Assembly (NCBI RefSeq): GCF_015706575.1
Contig: NW_024037056.1
Coordinates: 2,628,109-2,692,108, forward strand
Source: Patiria miniata
Taxonomy: Eukaryota; Echinodermata; Asteroidea; Valvatida; Asterinidae
DNA: 64,000 bases
Direction of reading: 5' to 3'
Part shown: positions 24,201 through 33,200 of the stretch, piece by piece
How positions within the stretch are numbered: the stretch's first letter is position 1
Layout of the letters: each line of letters opens with the position of its first letter
Notes under the pieces: model-generated
What the model was told of the DNA's origin: nothing
What the model saw: only the letters and a program-made list of their open reading frames with translations
The model's database searches: none
Position numbers and translations under genes: made by a program

Positions 24201-27200
24201 TGTCCAGCGAGAAATTTCACTTAGTAGAGAGACACAGTTTTGAAAGACGCAAAATGATGGCTATTAAAGCATTTTTCAGAAAGTGTAAATACAGAACAAT
24301 TGTGCACATTTGTTGAGGCATTCCTCTGTGTTCAATCTTCAGAAGCACCAGTAATTAACAGTTGTTATCCTTCGCAGGACTTTTTCCAACTTTGCTGCTC
24401 GTGCAACCGTTCCTTTTTCATGCCTGTTTTGATTGGTTTTCAGGTCTGAGATCAGTAACCATTGTCCTGAATGTCAGAGGAGTAAATGGCACTGCCCTGG
24501 TCTTCTCAGACTTCACCGATCCCAACTCTGCAGCTTCGATGGAGTTGGCGGAACTGGTGGCCAGAGTGGTAAGTCATTTCACCTTTTGCTTTTCTGGAAC
24601 GCGTAGATTACAGATGAAATGCCAAGACTTACACGCTAGTACCTCGTGCTAGCGTCATCCTCGCTGATGAGGATAGACATCGACTTCAAATTGATGTGTT
24701 GACACAGGTTTCTTGTTTTCCAGATTGCAAGCGTGCTTGGAGAGAATGCCACGACAAGTGATGTTGAATCGGTCAGTGGTGCGATTTCCATTGGACCAGA
24801 TGGTGTAGTTTTCACAGGTGATGTATTCGTCCCAGTGGATTCGCCTGTAACTGCCGAAACCATCATGGAAGTCTTATCCAATCAAGCTGCTGCAGGACCC
24901 TTAACTGATGGACAGAGTACTCTGGATGTGGACCCTGCAGTTACTGCTATGGGTAAGTTGCAGTCTTGCGTTGCAGGTTCACATTCGTGCTACTCTTGGA
25001 TCTATTGATTTGTGTTTGCAACATTTTGTTCTTTTCTTTTTCATAAAGGCTTTCATTCAAATTTCTGGTTCCTTGGTTCTTCTCAAGGCTACATTGTTAT
25101 TGGTGTTTTCTCTGACATCAAAGGTGTTTCTGTCCACATTTGAATCTTTAGATGAAGATAATTGTGATCCCAACCCTTGTATGAATGGAGGTAGTTGCGC
25201 GGATGGTGTCAATAGCTACGTCTGTACTTGTGTAGAAGGATTCACAGGAAGCGACTGTGAAATAGGTAAATATATTCTTTTCCAAGTTATTTGGTACGTG
25301 GTGTGTCCAGCGAGAAATTTCACTTAGTAGAGAGACACAGTTTTGAAAGACGCAAAATGATGGCTATTAAAGCATTTTTCAGAAAGTGTAAATACATAAC
25401 AATTGTGCACATTTGTTGTGGCATTCCTCTGTGTTCAATCTTCAGAAGCACCAGGACTTAACAGTTGGTATCCTTTGCAGGACCTTCAAAAAACTTCGCT
25501 GCTCGTGCAACCGTTCCTTTTTCATGCCTGTTTTGATTGGTTTTCAGGTCTGAGATCAGTAACCATTGTCCTGAATGTCAGAGGAGTAAATGGCACCGCC
25601 CTTATCTCCTCAGACTTCACCGATCCCAACTCTGCAGCTTCGATGGAGTTGGCGGAACTGGTGGCCAGAGTGGTAAGTCATTTCACTTTTTGCTTTTCCG
25701 GAACGCGTAGATTAAAGAATGAAATATCAAGACTTAAATGCTAGTACCACATTACTAGCTTTATCCTCACTGATGAGGATAGACATCGACTTCAAATTGA
25801 TGTGTTGACACAAGTTTCTTCTTTTCCAGATTGCAAGTGTACTTGGAGAGAATGCCACAACTAGCGACGTTGAATCTGTTATTGGTGGGATATCTGTTGG
25901 ACCAGATGGTGTAGTTTTCACAGGTGATGTATTCGTCCCAGTGGATTCGCCTGTAACTGCTGAAACCATCATGGAAGTCTTATCCAATCAAGCTGCTGCA
26001 GCACCCTTAACTGATGGACAGAGTACTCTGGATGTGGACCCTGCAGTTACTGCTATGGGTAAGTTACAGTCTTGCGTTGTAGGTTCACATTCGTGCTGCT
26101 CTTGGATCTGTTGATTTGTGTTTGCGTTATTTGTACTTTTCTTATTCATAACGACTATCCTTCTAATTTCTTTCTGTTCGTGGTTTCTTCTCAATGCTAC
26201 ACTGAGAAAGTTAATTGGTTTTGTCTCTAACATCAAAGGTGTTTCTGTCCACATTTGAATCTTTAGATGAAGATAATTGTGATCCCAACCCTTGTATGAA
26301 TGGAGGTAGTTGCACGGATGGTGTCAATAGCTACGTCTGTACTTGTGCAGAGGGATTCACAGGAAGCGACTGCGAAATAGGTAAATATATCCTTTTCCAA
26401 GTTATTTAGTACGTGGTGTGTCCAGCCAGAAATTTCACTAAGTAGAGAGACACAGTTTTGAAAGATGCAAAATGATGGCTATTAAAGCATTTTTGCAGAA
26501 AGTGTAAATACAGAACAATTGTGCACATTTGTTGAGGCATTCCTCTGTGTTTAATCTTCAGAAGTACCAAGACTTAACAGTTGGTATCCTTTGCAGGACC
26601 TTCAAAAAACTTCGCTGCTCGTGCACCCGTTCCTTTTTCATGCCTGTTTTGATTGGTTTTCAGGTCTCAGATCAGTCACCATTGTCCTGAATGTCAGAGG
26701 AGTAAATGGCACTGCCCTGGTCTCCTCAGACTTCACCGATCCCAACTCTGCAGCTTCGATGGAGTTGGCAGAACTGGTGGCCAGAGTGGTAAGTCATTTC
26801 ACCTTTTACTTTTCCGGAACGCGTAGATTACAGATGAAATGCCAAGACTTACATGCTAGTACCTCATGCTAGCATTATCCACACTGATGAGGATAGACAT
26901 CTACTTCAAATTGATGTGTTGACACAAGTTTCTTCTTTTCCAGATTGCAAGTGTACTTGGAGAGAACGCAACAACCAGTGACGTTGAATCTGTTATTGGT
27001 GGGATATCTGTTGGACCAGATGGTGTAGTTTTCACAGGTGACGTATTAGTCCCAGTGGATTCGCCTGTAACTGCTGAAACCATCATGGAAGTCTTATCCA
27101 ATCAAGCTGCTGCAGCACCCTTAACTGATGGACAGAGTATTCTTGATGTGGACCCTGCAGTAACTGCAAGGGGTAAGTTGCCTCACCTAGCTCATAGTTT

Positions 27201-30200
27201 TTTCATCAGTATCCACTTTCAGTTGTGGCTGTCCTATGAATTTCTTGATCTGAGCTGAGTTACAATCAAAATTTGCACATCTGACGTCATTGAGAATAAC
27301 TGATTTTTCTATTTCAATCGGATTGATTGTTTACATGTAGATAACTGTGATCCCAACCCTTGTATGAATGGAGGATCTTGTGAGGATGGCACCAATAGCT
27401 ACGTCTGCACTTGTGTAGAGGGATTCACCGGAAACGACTGTGAAATAGGTCAGTATAAAATAGTATTTTTGCCGATTTTGACTTCCTGCCAAAAACAGAA
27501 GCCACTGCGTCCTGTGTCTAGGAGGCAGAGCCACATAACAGTTTGTTGAAGTCCATTCTCATAAACATTGACATTAATTAAACTTCATCAAGTTCAGACG
27601 TTATTAGTCCCACTAACTGGGGCGCTAGAACTCCTTTTTTTTTGACATTTGGGATGTTGGTCTGTCGTACTAGCGTCCCACTAAAGAAGTATTCTCAATG
27701 TGAGCACAGGTAGACCAGCTGTAGATTAAGCTGAGCTATTACGCCAAGCTGTGAATCACGCCAACCGTGCCTTGGGAACTGGAATTGCGTTCTAAATTCA
27801 AGACTTGAAATACATAAAACCACACACTCCTCTTCCTAATGGCAATAAAAATGGACGAACAGGTTGAATGTTTTGATCATTGTCTGTGTTGGATTCAAAG
27901 CTAAATTGTCTGATTATCCGCCTGTGACCATGTTTAATTTGTAGATATTGATGATTGTGATCCCGACCCTTGCATGAATGGGGGAGCCTGTCAGAACGGC
28001 GTGAACAGCTACACCTGTACTTGTGTAGAAGGTTTCACAGGAAGCGACTGTGAGACAGGTCAGTTGGTAGTATTTCTTGTGACTGCTGTTGTTTTGTTTT
28101 AACTGAGCGAATCAAAGAGGAATTCTTACCTTTCATGTTGACAGTGCTATGCAGGTACTGCTTAGTGGACCATCAGATGGTTGGTTGCCGTGCACTTAAA
28201 TATCGATCATCCATGCATTACTCCATTACTCATTTGATGTTGATCCTGTGTGAAACTATCGGTACCCTTCTGTAAAAAAAATAACAATTGCTGGTTTCAA
28301 GGATTTAACCGATTTTGTCAACTTTTAAATTGGACATCCAACAAAAACATCTGATGAAAAAAAACTATACCTACAGTACCTTTAACCCTCGGTGTGGCCA
28401 CGTGGTGATAAAATTCTCCACATTTTCCAAATATGGTCATAACTTTTTTTTCAATGGGCCAATAAGGCCAAGATTGATCCATGTAATCCTCACCCCTAAT
28501 ATACACCACAAGCCTGTAGACTCTCATTGGCCAGACCCTAACCACTGCAGAGTAAGGAGTGTTGAAAGACAGCAGCCCCAAGCGGCGCCTAATGCCTTTG
28601 TGCAGTAATTGGAGATCTTAAGTGGCCAACCCCTTTGTGCCGCCGATCTCTCTGTGTCAACCCCTCGATCTCTCTGTGTCAACCCCTCGTGCCGCCCAGA
28701 GCTCAGACAGGTCGTAAACAATCCAGGCCCACACAAAGGCCATGTGACCTGCCTATATCTTGTGCATGAGGGGGTTATTGACCTAGAAACAGTGTGGTGA
28801 TAAAATTCTCCATGTGGTTTCACGGTGTGATTTGTTTGGTCACTCGACTCCGAGGGTTAATTGCCAAGCCAACTGCTACTTTCTTACACGCACTTGTAAA
28901 GCACTGAGCACACAGTGCTTCTAACAATTTATTGGGGAAACGCACAACACGCTGACAGGATTTTCTTTCTACCTCACAGACATCGACGATTGTAATCCAA
29001 ACCCTTGCTTGAGCGGGGAAACCTGTGAAGACGGTATCAATCGTTTCACCTGCACCTGCATTCAAAGAAATTGTCAGACAGGTGAGAATTAGCAATTGTG
29101 ATTTCAGCCTGCCAGGCTTTTGCTCGGCCCAGAAGGGACCTAGCCTGTCTTATCACCCATTATCCACAGAGCCCAGGTCCCCTGTATAACGTTGCAATTA
29201 AAACGAAGTGGAAAACAGTGAAGTTTCATTGTGCTTTTTTTTCTTCTAAATTATCTTGACAGATCCTTGTGTATTGAATCCTGGCCGCTGTGCAGCGACA
29301 CCTGGCCAGTACTGCCTGCCAGTCCCCTTCAGTGAACTCCCTGCTAGACACAGGTGTGCCTGTCGGGAACTCGACGGATATTTCTGGGACAGTTCTGCAA
29401 ACCGCTGCAGCCAAAACGGTCAGTGACAGTTGCATTATTACAGCTCATGTATATTTACAAGTGGCCCGCGCATTCTATTGGTCAACATCCCAGAAGTTCT
29501 ATGGATTTATGGACTAGATCTCTGGATTGATCATAATAATAACAGGCATTTATATAACTTGTATAAACTGGGTATCATTATTATTATTTATTATAAATTA
29601 ATCATTTTCTGGTAATTAAACCAAGGATTCCTCAAAAGCGCCCTAGGCACTGTAGCTCGCAAGCCTGAAGAAACCTGTGGAGAGAAGACAATGAGAAGAA
29701 GTTACAGTTTTAGAGGTGGGAGGAAAACCCTAGAAGAATATTCTGGGAAAAACCCACGGAATCAGGCAGGGGCTGAAAACCCAATCCACATATTGGCCCA
29801 GGCGGGATTCGAACCTGGGTCACAGCGGTGGAAGGCGAGGAAAGTACCGCTACGCCAACCTGACTCCCCTATCAAAGCGCTTTACAATTATTATTACCCC
29901 TGTTCAAGGGGTTAACACCCCTGAAACCTTCTCAACTCCCTGGGGAGGATACACGGCCGGAAGGCAACCATTTTGGCGCTCTTGGCCGTAATCAACCTCT
30001 CACAGTAACCAACTCTGCCCTCACAGGGGCTATACACCTGGGTGGAGAGAAGCAATGAATGACAAAGCGCCTTGCTCAAGGGAACACTCACCATAGCCCC
30101 GGGCAGCGCTCGAACCCACAACCTGCAGAAGACTGGTTGTGTCATTCTGATTAACAATTTCATAATAATTTTTTTTTTCTAGGATTCCGAGCAGTAATGA

Positions 30201-33200
30201 TAGAAATGAATGTTGAAGGGATCAACGGGACTGCATTAGGTTTAGACGACATCAATACACCTGGGTTGTTGGCAGTGGTGGCTAAAGTGGTTAGTTAATT
30301 GCGTATTAAAGGGAATATACGTATTAAAGGGAATATACAACATTTGCAATTTGCAAGTTTATCGAAAAATAAAACTACCAAGTGTTTACGAAGTACTTTA
30401 CTAGGATGTTGGTAAATGACAGTATAAAGCATCCTGTAAAATTATGGCACCTGGTGCGAAGTCATTTTCAAGAAAATAGTATTTTTGTATACAATTTCAA
30501 CGGTGGTCGGCTGACCACCGTTGGAAAAACCCAACTATTTTTCAACAACTGATCCAAATTTACCATTTGTTCAGTCCAAATTTTGTTTGCTATTGGTAAC
30601 ATGTTCATGAACGGGTGCAGGCAGGCTAGACTGGTTCCCTCACCTTACAATTTTCCGGCATCTATAAATATTGATCTATTTCATCTTTAGGGGAGCCAGG
30701 GAACCAGACTGCTTGAACATTTTTGTTTTTCTTGGTTTTTCCAGCATTTTCGAACACAAAACTTCAAACATGTTAGTGTAACAATATTTGATCTATTATA
30801 CTAAGCCCTCAAATAGTTCATTTCTGAAAATTACAGCAAAAGCCAATGATGTACATTCCCTTTAAGCCCTTCTACACCTTCCCGATTTTACCAGTTTCCC
30901 AGATCACCCCATCGATGGTAGGTTTTTTTCACCCTTGCGGTTAAAGTTACCGCACACATGCCCGATTCCTCCTAAAATCTGTCACATGATGACCAGTCAC
31001 ATGATGACAACCATGTGACTTTCTTTGTGAGTCTGATTGGAAAATGTTGCGTCCAGTGAAATCGGATCCAGGGAAATCAGATGCGAAAAAAACTCAAGCA
31101 TGTTTGGTTTTATCCGGCCGCCCTGTATACGGTCGGATGCAGGTATCCAAAAAGTAGCTGACAAAATTATTGTCGAACATCATATTCGGTTTAAAGATAG
31201 TAATAGGACTAATAAACTCCCTGTGAAATTAGTCTTTCGGGCAAGCTGTCATTTTGAAGAAAACAATGAAGAAGGCCATTCCAACGATGCGTCTGAAGAG
31301 GCATCGTTGGAAATTTCCATTAGTAGTTAGTTTTTAATTCTACGAAGCGCATGGCTATAATTCGTCAGTTCAGTGCGCAACATTGCGTAGCTGCAATTGG
31401 CTGAATGAAAACGCTGAATTCGGGCGGAATTCAAAACATGACCTAGTAACTTTTGATTTGAAATCGAGATCCTAGAATATTGTTTTCCTCGGAATAAACT
31501 GCATTCTCTGAGCTAAAACTGCATCAAGTTAGTTTTAAGCTCCCTTCTTTAGATTTCGAGTACTTTTGTTGCACTTCAAACGAACACAATGCACAAATTA
31601 CAAATGAAGGACTGTACCTTTAGCAATCCTTGAACACTTTTCAGTAGGATACTTTTACCCCATGGTATTTTGTTGGTATATAAATCTGGTCCTGTACTTC
31701 TTGTTTTGTTTTTTTAAAGATTCAATCTGAGCTGGGACTTATGCCAGCAACAAGCGACATAAACCAAGTCCATCCAGTCCAGTTGGTTGTAAGAGACGGC
31801 AGAGTGATGTTCATGGGCGTCGTCCAGGTCCCAGCAGAGTCGACCATCACCGCACGAGTCATCGAGTCGATGTTGTCGACACTGGCATCATCGAGAGCAC
31901 TAACAGATGGACAGACCACACTGAATGTGGACCCTCAAGTTACTGCTATGGGTGAGTCGGGGTTGTGTTGGCTCAATGAAATCAATGTTCCAGAGGCTTT
32001 TTTTTGCACCAGTGTAAAATAACGGTTGTTTACTGAGGTAACATTTAAAGTCTTTCAGGTATTGATATATTATTATTTCTGGTAATGAAACCAAGGATTC
32101 CTCAAAAGCGCCCTTGGCACTGTAGCTCGTAAGCCTGAAGAAACCTGTAGAGAGAAGACAATGAGAAGAAGTTACAGTTTTAGAGGCGGGAGGAAAAGCC
32201 CAGAAGAATATTCTGGGGAAAACCCACGGAATCAGGCAGGGACTGAAAACCTAATCCACATATTGGCCCAGGCGGGATTCAAACCCGGGTCACAGCGGTG
32301 GAAGGCGAGGACAGTACCACTACGCCAACCTGACTCCCCACATATATCATCCTTATCTAAGTACATGCTAAGTTTCTACCCAATAAGACTTGTACTTCGG
32401 TAGATACGACTTAAAAATGCACATCAAGACGTCAAAGTGCTATGATCTGCATGGCTTTTTTTTCAACGAACAAGCCATTTTTAAGGTGGAACAACATTCG
32501 TGTGCGTGTCCCAAGCGTTCTTAAAGACAAGACATGCGCGCCTTTTGGTAATGCTTAGGTCGAAGGGGGTTCAGAGTGTGCTCGTACTACTGGAGTGCGA
32601 CTCGGGCGAGACTGGCACCATGTTACTCAGAAAATGACTGCTGCCGAATTAGTGTATACAACTCCGAAAAGACAGGCTAGCACTTGAGACGCAGTGTTGT
32701 TTCATTTTCTTCCTCTACTCTCTTGTGTACCGCAGTCTCCACAACTGCTTGCCCGCCCAACTTCTGTCAGAACGGAGGGACGTGTGATGTCTCTGGCAAT
32801 TATCCAGCCTTGGATTATACATGCAGGTAAGAAGTCTAGCAATAGAGTACCGAAGTGAATACGTCACGCGCACAAAATGTGTGTAAAAGACATTAGCGCG
32901 TGATTCAGCCCGTGAACCACAGGCGCGAGTACTCCATTCGTTAGCGCTACACTTTCTGGTTCTAAATGACGTCACACTTTCGGTACTCCATTGGAGTTGA
33001 ACAAAAGCACACTGTACAATCCGAGCTGGTGCTTGGTATTCTCGTCATAAAACAGCATCAATTAAGTTATACGTTGTATTAGTTGCCTGGCTGTTTTAGA
33101 CCTTTGTTCAATCTAGCATTGCTTCTTAAAAAGAGCGTAACGTTCACAGCAGCAGAGATGTGCCTGGTTTGTGCGGACATGTAACCCAGGCAGTCATACC

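Larger units (their letters stand above)
21467..25933. repeat. 2,219-bp tandem duplication, two apparently identical copies
   Basis: 21467-23714 and 23686-25933 read the same over about 2.25 kb with an offset of 2,219 bp. Each unit holds two EGF-SEA modules. Neighbouring modules differ from these at many positions in exons and introns. Confidence 0.85.

Noticed and set aside
15792-27101. Recurrent antisense frame ([16 protein letters not shown]) in each SEA-C exon
   Set aside because: It is the mirror of the SEA-C exon, repeated because the module is repeated. It has no acceptors or domain features of its own.
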